Below are positions 33,053 through 44,054 of a DNA stretch of 64,000 bases, one piece after another. Position 1 is the first letter of the stretch. Every line of letters begins with the position of its first letter. The stretch is from Ramlibacter aurantiacus (lineage in GTDB: Bacteria > Pseudomonadota > Gammaproteobacteria > Burkholderiales > Burkholderiaceae_C). The position numbers were made by a program, and so were the translations under genes. Location of the stretch: contig NZ_JAEQNA010000006.1 in assembly GCF_016722895.1 (NCBI RefSeq), forward strand, positions 186,001-250,000, in the 5' to 3' direction. The notes beneath the pieces are model-generated. The model was not told where the DNA came from. It ran no database searches and saw nothing but the letters and a program-made list of their open reading frames with translations.

Positions 33053-34651
33053 ATGGCGCATTCGCGCGAGAGCGGTCGGCCGAACTTCGTGCTGTTCGTG
33101 ACCGACCAGCACAAGGCCGATCACCTGGGGTGCTACGGCGACCGGGTGGTGTCCACGCCGCGCATCGACGCCCTGGCGCGCGACGGACGGGTGTTCGACG
33201 ACTTCCACGTCGCCTCGCCGATCTGCCAGCCGAATCGGGCCTCGCTCATGACGGGCCGCCTGCCCAGCGCGCATGGCGTGCTGTCCAACGGGCGCGAGTT
33301 GTCGCTGTCGCAGCGCACCTTCGTGGACATGCTGCGCGAGGCCGGCTGGCGCACGGCGCTGGTGGGCAAGTCGCACCTGCAGAACATCACCGACGCGCCC
33401 GCCGCCTGGCCCGGGCCGGGCGAGGAGCGGCTGCCGCTGGAGTCGGTGCGGGCCCATCCCGGCGCCTACGGGCAGGAGGTGTGGCGGCGCTGGAACGACG
33501 ACCCGGCCTTCGAGCTGCAGCTGCCGTACTACGGCTTCGAGCATGTTCAGCTCACCATCGGCCACGCCGACGAGCAGCACGGTCACTGGCGCCGCTGGCT
33601 GCGCCAGCAGCTGCCTGATGCCGATCGACTGATCGGCCCGGACCACGCGCTGCCCACGCCGGACCTTGCTCTGCGCGCCTCGCGCCAGGCCTGGCGTACC
33701 CGGCTGCCCGAGGAACTGCATCCCACGCGCTGGATCGCCGACCGCTGCTGCGACTGGATCGCGCAGCAGGCGGCGCAGGAGCAGCCTTTCTTCATCCAGT
33801 GCTCGTTCCCGGACCCGCATCATCCCTTCACGCCGCCGGGCCGCTTCTGGGACCTGGTTCGCCCCGGCGACGTGCCGCTGCCGGACAGCTTCGCGGCGGA
33901 CCTGCACGACGCACCGCCGCCGGTGCGGGCGCTGCGCCAGGCGGCGGCCGCCGGACAGGCCCGCAAGGGCGGCCATGGCGCCTTCGCCGCGAGCGAGCAG
34001 GAGATCCGCGAGGCCCTGGCCCTGAACCACGGCTCGATCGCCTTCATCGACGAGGCGGTGGGCCGCGTGGTCGCCACCCTGGAGCGGCTGGGCCTGGCCG
34101 ACGACACGGTGCTGGTGTTCACCGCCGACCACGGCGAGCTGCTGGGTGACCGCGGGCTGATGCTCAAGGGCGGCCTGCACTACCGGTCGCTGACACGCGT
34201 GCCCTTCATCTGGCGCGACACCGCCGGCCGGCGCGAGCCGGGTCGCACCAGCGAGCTGGCCCAGACCATCGACATCGCCCCCAGCGTGCTTGACCGCGCC
34301 GGGCTGGCGCCGGCCAACGGCATGCAGGGCTGCTCCCTGCTGCCGCTGGTGCAAGGCCAGGCGCAGCTGGCGCGCGAGCAGCTGCTCGTCGAGGAAGAAG
34401 GCCAGCGGCGCGACTTCGGCCTGCGTCAGCGGCCCCGGCTTCGCACGCTGCTCACGCGGCGGCATCGCCTGACCGTGTACGCCGACGAGCCCTGGGGCGA
34501 ACTGGTGGACCTGCGCGACGACCCGCTGGAGCTGCGCAACCTGTGGCACGCGCCCGAGGCGCAGCCGCTCAAGGGCGAACTCGCCCTGCAACTGGCGGCC
34601 ACGATGGCTCGTGCCGCCTCGACCAGTCCCTATCCATCGGCCTCGGCCTGA
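33053..34651 (+). CDS. Type I sulfatase-family hydrolase
   Basis: This 532-residue protein of the alkaline-phosphatase/sulfatase fold has the metal-binding start FVLFVTDQHKADHLGCYGD. The formylglycine site C-x-P-x-R is present as CQPNRASLMTGR, and the late metal motif is VFTADHGELLGDRGLMLKGG. It has no obvious signal peptide, so it is cytoplasmic. The HHPFTPPGRFWD segment resembles phosphonate/choline-sulfatase-type members, so phosphoester or phosphonate hydrolysis is an alternative to sulfate ester cleavage. ATG 33053 follows GGAGAA. It sits in a module with a Bug protein and a flavin monooxygenase. Confidence 0.85.
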   Translation: MAHSRESGRPNFVLFVTDQHKADHLGCYGDRVVSTPRIDALARDGRVFDDFHVASPICQPNRASLMTGRLPSAHGVLSNGRELSLSQRTFVDMLREAGWRTALVGKSHLQNITDAPAAWPGPGEERLPLESVRAHPGAYGQEVWRRWNDDPAFELQLPYYGFEHVQLTIGHADEQHGHWRRWLRQQLPDADRLIGPDHALPTPDLALRASRQAWRTRLPEELHPTRWIADRCCDWIAQQAAQEQPFFIQCSFPDPHHPFTPPGRFWDLVRPGDVPLPDSFAADLHDAPPPVRALRQAAAAGQARKGGHGAFAASEQEIREALALNHGSIAFIDEAVGRVVATLERLGLADDTVLVFTADHGELLGDRGLMLKGGLHYRSLTRVPFIWRDTAGRREPGRTSELAQTIDIAPSVLDRAGLAPANGMQGCSLLPLVQGQAQLAREQLLVEEEGQRRDFGLRQRPRLRTLLTRRHRLTVYADEPWGELVDLRDDPLELRNLWHAPEAQPLKGELALQLAATMARAASTSPYPSASA

Positions 34652-34679
34652 ACCCTCACCCCCACACCGGAGACATCCC

Positions 34680-35840
34680 ATGAGCAATCGACTGGACATC
34701 GGCATCGTCGGCGCTGGCGTCGGCGGCCTCGCCGCGGCCATCACCCTGGCGCGGCACGGCCACGCCGTCACCGTGTACGAACAGGCCGGGCGCTTCGCCC
34801 GCGTCGGCGCGGACATCAACCTCACGCCCAACGCGGTGCATGCGCTGGACGGGCTGGGGGCCAGCGTGGGCCAGGCCATCCGCCGCGCCGGGGCACGCCC
34901 CACCTTCCGCATCAGCCGCGACTGGGACACCGGCCGCGAGACCTCGCGCCTGGGCATGAGCGACGTGGCCGAGGCGCGGTACGGCGCGCCGCAGATCACC
35001 ATCCACCGCGCCGACCTGCTGGCGGCGCTGACCGAGGCGTTCCCGGCGCAGCGGGTGCGCTTCGGCGCCCGGATGCGCAGCCTGGTGCAGCGCGGCGGCG
35101 TGGTGGAGCTGGGTTTCGAGGACGGCAGCAGCGCGCAGCACCAGGTGGTGGTGGGCGCCGACGGCATCCATTCGCGGGTGCGGGCGGCGCTGTTCGGCGA
35201 GGAGAAGCCGCGCTTCACCGGCGTGGTGTCGTTCCGCGCCGTGGTACCCACCGAGCGCGTGCGCGACGTGCCGGAGATCGAGGCCTTCACCAAGTGGTGG
35301 GGCCCCAATCCGCAAAGCCAGATCGTCACCTTTCCGCTGAACCAGGGCCGCGACACCTTCGTTTTCGCCACCACCGGGCAGGACTCCTGGCACGAGGAGT
35401 CCTGGACCAGCGAAGGCGACGTGAACGAGCTGCGCGAGGTGTACCGCGACTTCCATCCCGACGCGCGCAAGCTGCTGGACGCCTGCGAGACCGTGCTCAA
35501 GAGCGCGCTGTACGAACGCGATCCGCTGCCGCGCTGGTCGGTGGGCTGCGTGACCCTGCTGGGCGACGCCTGCCACCCCATGCTGCCGTTCATGGCGCAG
35601 GGCGCCTGCCAGGCTGTCGAAGACGCCGTGGTGCTGGGCCGCGCGATCGGCGGGTTGGTCGCGGCGGCCGAAGTACCGGCAGCCTTGCGGGCCTATGAAG
35701 ACACGCGGCGCGAGCGCACCGCGCAGATCCAGCTCGGCTCGCGCGGCAACCAGTGGATGAAAGGCCCCGGCAACGCCGACTGGCTGTATGGCTACGACGC
35801 GTGGCACGCACCCCTCGAGCCGGCGGCGGCCACGGCCTGA
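34680..35840 (+). CDS. FAD-dependent aromatic monooxygenase (salicylate/6-hydroxynicotinate hydroxylase-like)
   Basis: This 386-residue group A flavoprotein monooxygenase has the dinucleotide motif IGIVGAGVGGLAAAITLARH, the DG motif VVGADGIHSRVRAALFG and the second FAD motif LLGDACHPMLPFMAQGACQA. The overall pattern fits salicylate hydroxylase and the NicC-like branch. It starts 28 bp after the sulfatase gene. A plausible route is desulfation of an aryl sulfate and then hydroxylation of the phenol, but this is inference. There is no ring-cleavage dioxygenase in the window. Confidence 0.87.
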   Translation: MSNRLDIGIVGAGVGGLAAAITLARHGHAVTVYEQAGRFARVGADINLTPNAVHALDGLGASVGQAIRRAGARPTFRISRDWDTGRETSRLGMSDVAEARYGAPQITIHRADLLAALTEAFPAQRVRFGARMRSLVQRGGVVELGFEDGSSAQHQVVVGADGIHSRVRAALFGEEKPRFTGVVSFRAVVPTERVRDVPEIEAFTKWWGPNPQSQIVTFPLNQGRDTFVFATTGQDSWHEESWTSEGDVNELREVYRDFHPDARKLLDACETVLKSALYERDPLPRWSVGCVTLLGDACHPMLPFMAQGACQAVEDAVVLGRAIGGLVAAAEVPAALRAYEDTRRERTAQIQLGSRGNQWMKGPGNADWLYGYDAWHAPLEPAAATA

Positions 35841-35925
35841 AGACCGGCGGGGCTCGGGCCGCCAAGCCCGGCCGTGACTTCCTGCCCAACTTCGGCCCAA
35901 GCTTGAGTCATCCGGCCGGTCTTTT
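35840..35925 (+). terminator. Possible branched terminator after the monooxygenase gene
   Basis: AAGACCGG at 35840-35847 is the exact complement of CCGGTCTT at 35916-35923, and the descending arm runs into TTTT. The intervening 68 nt contain GGGCT/AGCCC and other partial pairings. The long loop makes this uncertain. Confidence 0.3.
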
Positions 35926-35951
35926 GTTCAGCTTGGCCCAGCCGGCCTAGC

Positions 35952-37154
35952 ATGGCCGCTGAGCGTATGCACCGGCTGTCCTTTCCCCTGCTGTCCGTCG
36001 TCCTGGTCTTGAGCCATGCTGGGCCGGCGCGGGCGCAGGGCGGCTCGGAGCCGCCGCTGCCGCCGTTGGTCCCGCTGCCGGTGGTGGAGGTGCGGCCCGC
36101 CTCGGGCGTGGAAATCCGGCTGCGGCCCGAAACCCCGACGGAGGCGGCCAGCCCCGCGCGGCTCGAAGGGCTGCTCGACACCGGCGACTGGAGGCTGCGC
36201 AGCAGCGTGCGTGTGAGCCCCGAGGACGGGCCCGCATGGCGGGTGCAGCGGCTGGACACCGGACTGCAGCTGCAGGTGCCGGGTCCGGTGCAGACGCTGG
36301 TGCTCGGGGACACGCTCGCGAGCGGCGGCGGCTGGAGCCGCCCGGTACGCCTCGGTGGCCTGCGGCTGGGCCGCAGCCTGACCCTGCGGCCGGGTCACGA
36401 GGCCCTGGCGCGGCCCACGGCCCACGCGGCCCTGCCGGTCACCCCGCTCGGATTCGGCGCCCCGCCGCCGCCGGCGATGGCGCGCGGCCCCGGCGTCGCG
36501 GCGGTGCCGGTGGTGGCCCCGGTGGCCGACATCGCCGACCTCGCGCCCGGTGCCTGGGACTACGAGCTGGAGCTGGGTCGCCTGCGCAGCGGCTGGGGCA
36601 CGCCGGATGACCGCTACGGCCCGGCATTCATGGCGGGCGCCTACCGGCGCGGCGTCGGCCACCGCACGACGGTCGAGGCCCGCACGGAGTGGAGCGCAAC
36701 CCGGCAGGCCGCCGGGGTGGAGATCGCCCACCGCCGGCCCGACGGCGCCCATCTCGCTGCGGTGCTGGCACGCTCGGAATCCGACGGCGGCAGCGGCCTG
36801 CGTACCGGCATGCGGGTTGCCGGCCAGGCGCTCGGTGCCCGCTGGCGCCTGAGCTGGGACGGCTTCGAACCCGACTGGACACCGGCCGCCGCGGCCGCCC
36901 ACGAAGTGCAGCCGCGGTCGCGCCTGCGCGCATCCGCCCGTGCCGACCTCACCCGTCAGCTGAGCGCCGGCCTGACCGTGGCCGAACAAAGCGCCTGGAA
37001 CGCGGAGTCCGAGCGCGTGCTGGCGCTGAACCTGCGGCTGGCGCTGCCGCAGGGCAGCAGCGTGGTGCTGGATCTGAGCGAACGCCCCGGCCTGGGCGCG
37101 CCGCTCCAGCACCGGCTGGTGCTGGATGTACCGCTGGACATCATCGGGCGTTGA
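35952..37154 (+). CDS. Half-length fimbrial-usher-like outer membrane protein
   Basis: This 400-residue protein has a signal peptide (LSFPLLSVVLVLSHAGPARA) and segments reminiscent of FimD/PapC ushers: DTGDWRLRSSVRVSPEDGPA, then LVLGDTLASGGGWSRPVRLG and GAWDYELELGRLRSGWGTPD, DDRYGPAFMAGAYRRGV and RTTVEARTEWSATRQAAGVE. Ushers are normally 800 or more residues, with a 24-strand barrel, plug and C-terminal domains; only the first half is represented here. No chaperone or pilin gene is nearby. It could be a decayed usher or a specialised small barrel. ATG 35952 or 35967 may be the start. Confidence 0.55.
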   Translation: MAAERMHRLSFPLLSVVLVLSHAGPARAQGGSEPPLPPLVPLPVVEVRPASGVEIRLRPETPTEAASPARLEGLLDTGDWRLRSSVRVSPEDGPAWRVQRLDTGLQLQVPGPVQTLVLGDTLASGGGWSRPVRLGGLRLGRSLTLRPGHEALARPTAHAALPVTPLGFGAPPPPAMARGPGVAAVPVVAPVADIADLAPGAWDYELELGRLRSGWGTPDDRYGPAFMAGAYRRGVGHRTTVEARTEWSATRQAAGVEIAHRRPDGAHLAAVLARSESDGGSGLRTGMRVAGQALGARWRLSWDGFEPDWTPAAAAAHEVQPRSRLRASARADLTRQLSAGLTVAEQSAWNAESERVLALNLRLALPQGSSVVLDLSERPGLGAPLQHRLVLDVPLDIIGR

Positions 37155-37312
37155 CGTGTGGCTGCGCGCGCCGATTCCGACACACCGCCCGGGCGCGGTG
37201 GCCCCCGCCTGTGGCGCGCCGGCTTCAGCCCCTGGCAAGCCGTACCAGGCGGCCTGAAACCCGGTGCTAGCATGCGGCGCTACGCGGCCGTACGGGCTGC
37301 GCACCCGCCGCC

Positions 37313-38956
<1,644 letters not shown>

Positions 38957-39015
38957 GAAGCTGCGAACGCATCCACAGCCTCCCAGCCCTCCATCCACTG
39001 TTCGAGAGGCCCTCC

Positions 39016-40203
39016 ATGTCCCTGCCTGAAGTCTTCGTCGTCGCCGCCGCCCGAACCGCCGTCGGCACTTTCGGCGGCAGCCTGAAGGATGTGCCGCTGT
39101 CGCAGCTCGCCACCACCGCCGTGCGGGCCGCGCTCGAGCGCAGCGGCGCACCGGCCGACGCGGTGGGCCACCTGGTCATGGGCAACGTGATGCCGACCGA
39201 CGCGCGCGACGCCTACCTGAGCCGCGTGGCCGCCATCGAGGCCGGCCTGCCGCAGGAGGTGCCGGCCTTCAACGTCAACCGGCTGTGCGGCTCGGGCCTG
39301 CAGGCGGTGGTGTCGGCCGCCCAGTGCCTGCTGCTGGGCGATGCACAGGTGGCGATTGGCGCCGGGGCCGAGTCGATGTCGCGCGGGCCCTACCTGGCCA
39401 CCGCCGCGCGCTGGGGCCAGCGCATGGGCGACATGCAGATGCAGGACTACATGCTCAACATCCTGCACGACCCCTTCCACCGCATCCACATGGGGGTCAC
39501 GGCCGAGAACGTGGCCGAGCGCCACGGCATCACCCGGCAGCAGATGGACGAACTGGCGGCCGAGAGCCATCGACGCGCGGCCGCGGCCATCGCCGAAGGT
39601 CGCTTCAAGGAGCAGATCACGCCGGTGCGCATCGCCAGCCGCAAGGGCGAGGTGACGTTCGACACCGACGAGCACGTGAAGGCCGACACGCGCGTGGAGG
39701 TGCTGGCCCAGATGAAGCCGGCGTTCCGCAAGGAGGGCGGCACGGTGACGGCCGGCAATGCCTCGGGCATCAACGACGGCGCTGCGGCCGTGGTGCTGGC
39801 CAGCGCCCAGGGCGTGCGCGACCACGGGCTGCGCCCGATGGCGCGGCTCGTCTCGTACGCGCATGCCGGGGTCGATCCGCAGGTCATGGGCATCGGACCG
39901 GTGCCGGCGACGCGAGTGGCGCTGCAGAAGGCGGGGCTGTCGGTCGGGCAACTCGACGTGATCGAGTCGAACGAAGCCTTCGCCGCCCAGGCCTGCGCCG
40001 TGGCGCGCGAGCTGGGGTTCGACCCCGCTCGGCTCAACCCCAATGGATCCGGCATTTCACTGGGGCACCCGGTGGGCGCCACCGGGGCGATCCTGGTCAC
40101 CAAGGCGGTCTACGAGCTGCAGCGGGTGCAGGGGCGCTACGCGCTCGTCACGATGTGCATCGGCGGCGGACAGGGCATCGCTGCGATTTTCGAGCGGGCC
40201 TGA
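39016..40203 (+). CDS. Acetyl-CoA acetyltransferase / beta-ketothiolase
   Basis: This 395-residue thiolase has nucleophile Cys91 in NVNRLCGSGLQAV, the NEAFAAQACAVARELG block, His in NPNGSGISLGHPVGATGA and the second Cys in VTMCIGGGQGIAAIFE. This is the biosynthetic-type signature shared by PhaA and BktB. No phaB or phaC genes are adjacent, so a degradative or branched-chain role is equally possible. It starts after an AGAGGCCCTCC stretch with ATG 39016 and stands as a single gene between the hybrid kinase and the phosphatase. Confidence 0.92.
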   Translation: MSLPEVFVVAAARTAVGTFGGSLKDVPLSQLATTAVRAALERSGAPADAVGHLVMGNVMPTDARDAYLSRVAAIEAGLPQEVPAFNVNRLCGSGLQAVVSAAQCLLLGDAQVAIGAGAESMSRGPYLATAARWGQRMGDMQMQDYMLNILHDPFHRIHMGVTAENVAERHGITRQQMDELAAESHRRAAAAIAEGRFKEQITPVRIASRKGEVTFDTDEHVKADTRVEVLAQMKPAFRKEGGTVTAGNASGINDGAAAVVLASAQGVRDHGLRPMARLVSYAHAGVDPQVMGIGPVPATRVALQKAGLSVGQLDVIESNEAFAAQACAVARELGFDPARLNPNGSGISLGHPVGATGAILVTKAVYELQRVQGRYALVTMCIGGGQGIAAIFERA

Positions 40204-40290
40204 GCGCGGCTGACCCCCGGAATTCAGTAGAACAACTGATCTTCCGGCCGGATTTAAGCGTTTATGCTCCGCCTCTCCTTTGGAGGTGGA

Positions 40291-42315
40291 ATGAACGCAC
40301 CCGCGCCCGAGCTGCGCTTTTTCCGCAACTACAACCGCAAGATCGGGTTGGCCTATGCGGTGCTGCTGCTGGTGCTGGTGGTGTTTCTCGTGCAGCAACT
40401 GCGACGCAGCATGGCCGACGAGATCGAGAGCATCCAGGGCCACCTGCAGCGCCATCACCAGTTCCTCGAGTTCGTGTTGCGCTCCTCGGCCGACGAGGTC
40501 GATTCCCTGCGCATGGCGGCGGGGCCGCTGGTGGCCGAGCCGCGTCCCGCCCGCAGCTGCGGGCCGGTGCCGGCACGGTGGGCCGCCGCCGGCTTGCGTG
40601 AGCGCCCCAACGGCGGCTTCGACCGGGACGCCCTGGCCGACCTGGACGCGGGTGGCAACCTGGTCGGGCAGGGCGGCCTGCGCGGTCGCGACGTCGACTT
40701 CTATTGCGACCTGGACTCCGCCCTGGGGCTCGATCCGCGCTTGCAGGCGCTGGCCTTCCAGCGGCCGCAGGCGGCCCGCACGCGCTTCATCTCGGTTCAT
40801 GGCTTCCACCTGGTGTCGCCCTGGCGCCCCTCCGAAGAACTGCCCTTCGACGGCCGCGTGTTCGATGACCCGGTGTGGCACATGGGCCAGCCAGCACAGA
40901 ACCCGGAGCGCCTGAAGTTCTGGGGACCCAGCTTTTTCGCGGGGGATGAAGCCGGCCTGCTGGTGCCGGTGGCGGCGCCCGTGTATGAGCAGGCCCGCTT
41001 CATGGGCGTGGTCTCGCTCGACATGAGCCTGGACCACCTGCATCGCGTCAACGCCAGCTTCGGCTATCCGCTGGGCAGCGTGGCCGTGGTCGATTCCGAA
41101 GGCTCGGTACTGGCCAATCCCGCCATCTATGGCGATCCGTTGTCCGTGCGCTCGCTGCACCGCCTGGTGCATCTGTTCTCGCCCGGGCTGCTCACGAACA
41201 TGGACGATCTCCGGGCGCTGCCCGACGGCGAGGCCGCGGTCGTCGACGACTGGCTGGTGATCCGGCGCGGCTTCACGGCGGCCCCCTGGGAACTGGTCTA
41301 CGCGGTCGCGCGCACCGATCTCTGGCTGCACCTGTTGTCCGAGCGCGCGCCGGCCATGGGCGCGGCCCTGCTGGCCATCGCGCTGATGATGGCGCTGATC
41401 TATGCCATCAGCTCGCGCGAGTTCGTGGCGCCGGCGGCCCGGCTGGTGGAGCACCTGATTGCCGAGTCCCGCCTGCAGCCCCGGCCCATGCCCAGGGTTC
41501 CCAAGGCCTGGCGGCCGTGGTTCGAGGCCATCACCCAGGGCTTTCGGCACTCGGTCGAACTGAGCACGCTGCGCAACGAGCTGGACATCGCCGCGGCCAT
41601 GCAGCAGTCCATCCTGCCGCGCCAGTGGCCCAGCGACACGCGCTACTCGCTCTGGGGCAGCACCGCGCCCGCGCGTGAGGTCGGCGGTGACTTCTTCGAC
41701 CACTTCGAGCTGGCCGATGGCCGCCGTGCCCTGGTGGTGGCCGATGTGAGCGGCAAGGGAATCGCCGCCGGACTCTTCGCCATGGTGGCCAAGACCCTGC
41801 TGCGCTCGCTGGCCACGCACCGACTGACCTCGCCGGCCGAAGTGGCCGCGCAGGTGAACAACGGCTTGTGCGTGGACAACGACAACAGCACCTTCGTGAC
41901 CGGTGTGCACCTGCAGTACGACCCCGGGACGGGGTCTTTGGCCTACGTGAACGCGGGCCACCCGCCGCCGCTGCTGGTCCGCGCCGATGGCCGTTGCGAA
42001 TGGCTGCCCGCCACCGGCGGGACGGCTTTCGGGGTCATGGAGGACCTGGTGTACACCCAGCGGCAGGCCAGCCTGGCGCCGGGTGACACGGTGCTGATGT
42101 ACACCGACGGTGTCACCGAGGGCGAGGACGAGAGCACGCGGCAGTTCGGTGCCGAGCGCCTGCTGGCGCTGTTCGAGGGCCGTCCGCCGACCAGTGCGCA
42201 GGAGGCGGTTCAACGCATCATCGAAGCGGCGCGCCGCTTCGCCGGAAAAGCCGAGCAGTTCGACGACATCACCGGCATGGCGGTGCATTGCCTGCGACAT
42301 GGGGCGCTGCCATGA
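40291..42315 (+). CDS. Membrane-bound SpoIIE/PP2C-type serine phosphatase with periplasmic sensor domain
   Basis: This 674-residue protein has a first transmembrane helix near residue 18-40 (LAYAVLLLVLVVFLVQ), a large periplasmic dCache-like region to about 345, and a second helix (AALLAIALMMALIYAIS). A short linker leads into a PP2C/SpoIIE phosphatase domain beginning LDIAAAMQQSILPRQWP, with metal-binding VGGDFFDHFELADGRRALVV, ADVSGKGIAAGLFAMVAKTL, YVNAGHPPPLL and MYTDGVTEG motifs. ATG 40291 is preferred because GGAGG lies 4 nt upstream. Such phosphatases usually act on STAS-domain partners; none is adjacent. The stop overlaps the next gene's start by 4 bp. Confidence 0.9.
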   Translation: MNAPAPELRFFRNYNRKIGLAYAVLLLVLVVFLVQQLRRSMADEIESIQGHLQRHHQFLEFVLRSSADEVDSLRMAAGPLVAEPRPARSCGPVPARWAAAGLRERPNGGFDRDALADLDAGGNLVGQGGLRGRDVDFYCDLDSALGLDPRLQALAFQRPQAARTRFISVHGFHLVSPWRPSEELPFDGRVFDDPVWHMGQPAQNPERLKFWGPSFFAGDEAGLLVPVAAPVYEQARFMGVVSLDMSLDHLHRVNASFGYPLGSVAVVDSEGSVLANPAIYGDPLSVRSLHRLVHLFSPGLLTNMDDLRALPDGEAAVVDDWLVIRRGFTAAPWELVYAVARTDLWLHLLSERAPAMGAALLAIALMMALIYAISSREFVAPAARLVEHLIAESRLQPRPMPRVPKAWRPWFEAITQGFRHSVELSTLRNELDIAAAMQQSILPRQWPSDTRYSLWGSTAPAREVGGDFFDHFELADGRRALVVADVSGKGIAAGLFAMVAKTLLRSLATHRLTSPAEVAAQVNNGLCVDNDNSTFVTGVHLQYDPGTGSLAYVNAGHPPPLLVRADGRCEWLPATGGTAFGVMEDLVYTQRQASLAPGDTVLMYTDGVTEGEDESTRQFGAERLLALFEGRPPTSAQEAVQRIIEAARRFAGKAEQFDDITGMAVHCLRHGALP

Positions 42316-43205
42316 GGCGCGGGCACCTGCTCCATCTGCTGCTGGCGGCGCTGGTGCTGGTCGCGTGGCTGCCGCGCGCGACCGCCGCGGGCGATGCGCT
42401 GGACGAGATCCAGCGGCGCGGGCGGCTGGTCGTGGGGGTGAAGAAAGATGTGCCGCTGTGGGGCCACCTCGATCCGCGCAGCGGCCTGCCCGTGGGCCTG
42501 GAGCCCGACCTCGCGGCCGACCTCGCCCGCCGGCTCGGGGTGCGACTGGAACTGGTGGGGCTGCTGACCGCCGAGCGCATCGACGCGGTGGCGCGCCGCC
42601 AGGTCGACGTGCTGGTGGCCACGCTGTCCGACACGCCGGACCGGCGCCAGCAGCTGCGACTGGTGCTGCCGCACTACTACGCGTCGGGGGCCAACGTGAT
42701 GGCACGGCGCGACAAGGGCTTCACCCGCTGGAGCGACCTGCGCAACCGCCGCGTGTGCGGACGCCGCGGCGCGTTCTACAACCGGGCGATCACCGTGACC
42801 CATGGCGTGGACGTGGTGGCGGTGTACGGCAATCACCTGGCGCTCGCGGCGCTGCGCGACGGCCGCTGCGACGCCGTGCTGTATGACGACATCAACATCA
42901 TCGCGCTGCTTCAGGAGCCGGCCTGGCTGGCGGAATTCGAGATGCCCCTGCCCACGCTGCACGTGGCACCGTGGGCCATTGCCGTCCACCCCGACGAAGG
43001 CGGCGGCCGGCTGGAGGCACGGGTCTCGCATGCGGTGGCCGACTGGCACCGCACCGGCCTGCTGCTCGACCTGCAGCGCAAGTGGGGCATTCCGGAATCG
43101 GACTTCACCCGCCGCCGGCACGAGGCCTGGACGCGGCGCCTGCCGGGCGGCGCGTGGTACTGCGGCGATTCGGCCGGCAAGGGCACGCCCGAGGACTGCC
43201 TGTGA
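42312..43205 (+). CDS. Family 3 periplasmic solute-binding protein, orphan
   Basis: This 297-residue exported protein has an HLLHLLLAALVLVAWLPRA signal and the PBPb/HisJ-like domain: GDALDEIQRRGRLVVGVKKD at the mature start, GLPVGLEPDLAADLARRLGV, RQVDVLVATLSDTPDRRQQL and GRCDAVLYDD. No ABC permease or ATPase is near. It is translationally coupled (ATGA) to the phosphatase gene upstream and (GTGA) to the methyltransferase downstream, so it may be the ligand-sensing partner of the membrane phosphatase rather than a transport component. That partnership is inference from gene order. Confidence 0.8.
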   Translation: MRRGHLLHLLLAALVLVAWLPRATAAGDALDEIQRRGRLVVGVKKDVPLWGHLDPRSGLPVGLEPDLAADLARRLGVRLELVGLLTAERIDAVARRQVDVLVATLSDTPDRRQQLRLVLPHYYASGANVMARRDKGFTRWSDLRNRRVCGRRGAFYNRAITVTHGVDVVAVYGNHLALAALRDGRCDAVLYDDINIIALLQEPAWLAEFEMPLPTLHVAPWAIAVHPDEGGGRLEARVSHAVADWHRTGLLLDLQRKWGIPESDFTRRRHEAWTRRLPGGAWYCGDSAGKGTPEDCL

Positions 43206-44014
43206 GCGGCGTCTGGCAGAACCGGCGCGAACAGTTGCGCGAGCTCTACGATGGGTACTTTTCTTCGCACGAGTACGGGCAGCGCTATCCGCGCCCCAAT
43301 CCCGGCACGCTGCGCTTCCTGCTGAGGCACGGTGCGGGCGGCGCGGCCCGGGTGCTGGACCTGGGCTGCGGCAACGGCCGCTACGCGCTGGCGCTGGTCG
43401 AAGCGGGGGCGCAGGAGCTGCTGGGCTGCGACATTTCGCAGGCTGCATTGGCCGAGTTCGCGCAGCGGCTGCAGGGCCATCCGGCGCAAGCTCGCGTGAG
43501 GCTCCTGGCGGGAGGTGCCGAAGCGCTGCCGCCGAACGAGCGCTTCGACTGCCTGCTCATGCTCTTCGGTGTCCTGAGCCATATCGGACCGCGCCAGCTG
43601 CGGCTGGACACGCTGCGCCAGCTGCGCGCAGTGGCAACGCCCGGCGCCCGCTTGCTGCTGTCGGTGCCCAGCCTCTGGCGCCGCCGCCCCTTGGAGCTGC
43701 TGCGTTCGCTGGCCCACGGGCAGCGCGAACAGCTGGGCGACATCGAGTTCCAGCGCCGCATCTGCCGGCGCGACCAGACCCTGGCCTATCACCTCTACAC
43801 CGCTGCCGGACTGCGCCACGACCTGCGCGATGCGGGTTGGACGGTGCAGGCGATGGAGGCCGAAAGCCTGGTGCCCGAGTGGCTGCTGACCCAGCACCCG
43901 GCCATCGGTCGCTTCGATGCGGCGCTGCAGCCCTGGTTACCGGCAGCCCTCGGCTACGGCATCCGCGCGGTGGCCCGGCCGACAGTGGCCCGTTCGGACC
44001 TGCCTTGCGGCTGA
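43202..44014 (+). CDS. Class I SAM-dependent methyltransferase
   Basis: This 270-residue enzyme has the Rossmann SAM motif VLDLGCGNGRYALALVEAGA, the acidic motif LLGCDISQAALAEF and a post-II segment (FDCLLMLFGVLSHI). It starts with GTG at 43202, overlapping the binding-protein stop. The early YDGYFSSHEYGQRYPRPNPG segment is typical of the UbiE/small-molecule group. The substrate is unknown. It lies 40 bp before the N-formylglutamate amidohydrolase-like gene. Confidence 0.8.
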   Translation: MSGVWQNRREQLRELYDGYFSSHEYGQRYPRPNPGTLRFLLRHGAGGAARVLDLGCGNGRYALALVEAGAQELLGCDISQAALAEFAQRLQGHPAQARVRLLAGGAEALPPNERFDCLLMLFGVLSHIGPRQLRLDTLRQLRAVATPGARLLLSVPSLWRRRPLELLRSLAHGQREQLGDIEFQRRICRRDQTLAYHLYTAAGLRHDLRDAGWTVQAMEAESLVPEWLLTQHPAIGRFDAALQPWLPAALGYGIRAVARPTVARSDLPCG

Positions 44015-44054
44015 AGGGCATCGGCGATGGCGCTGCTGCGCCAAAATGGCCGCC

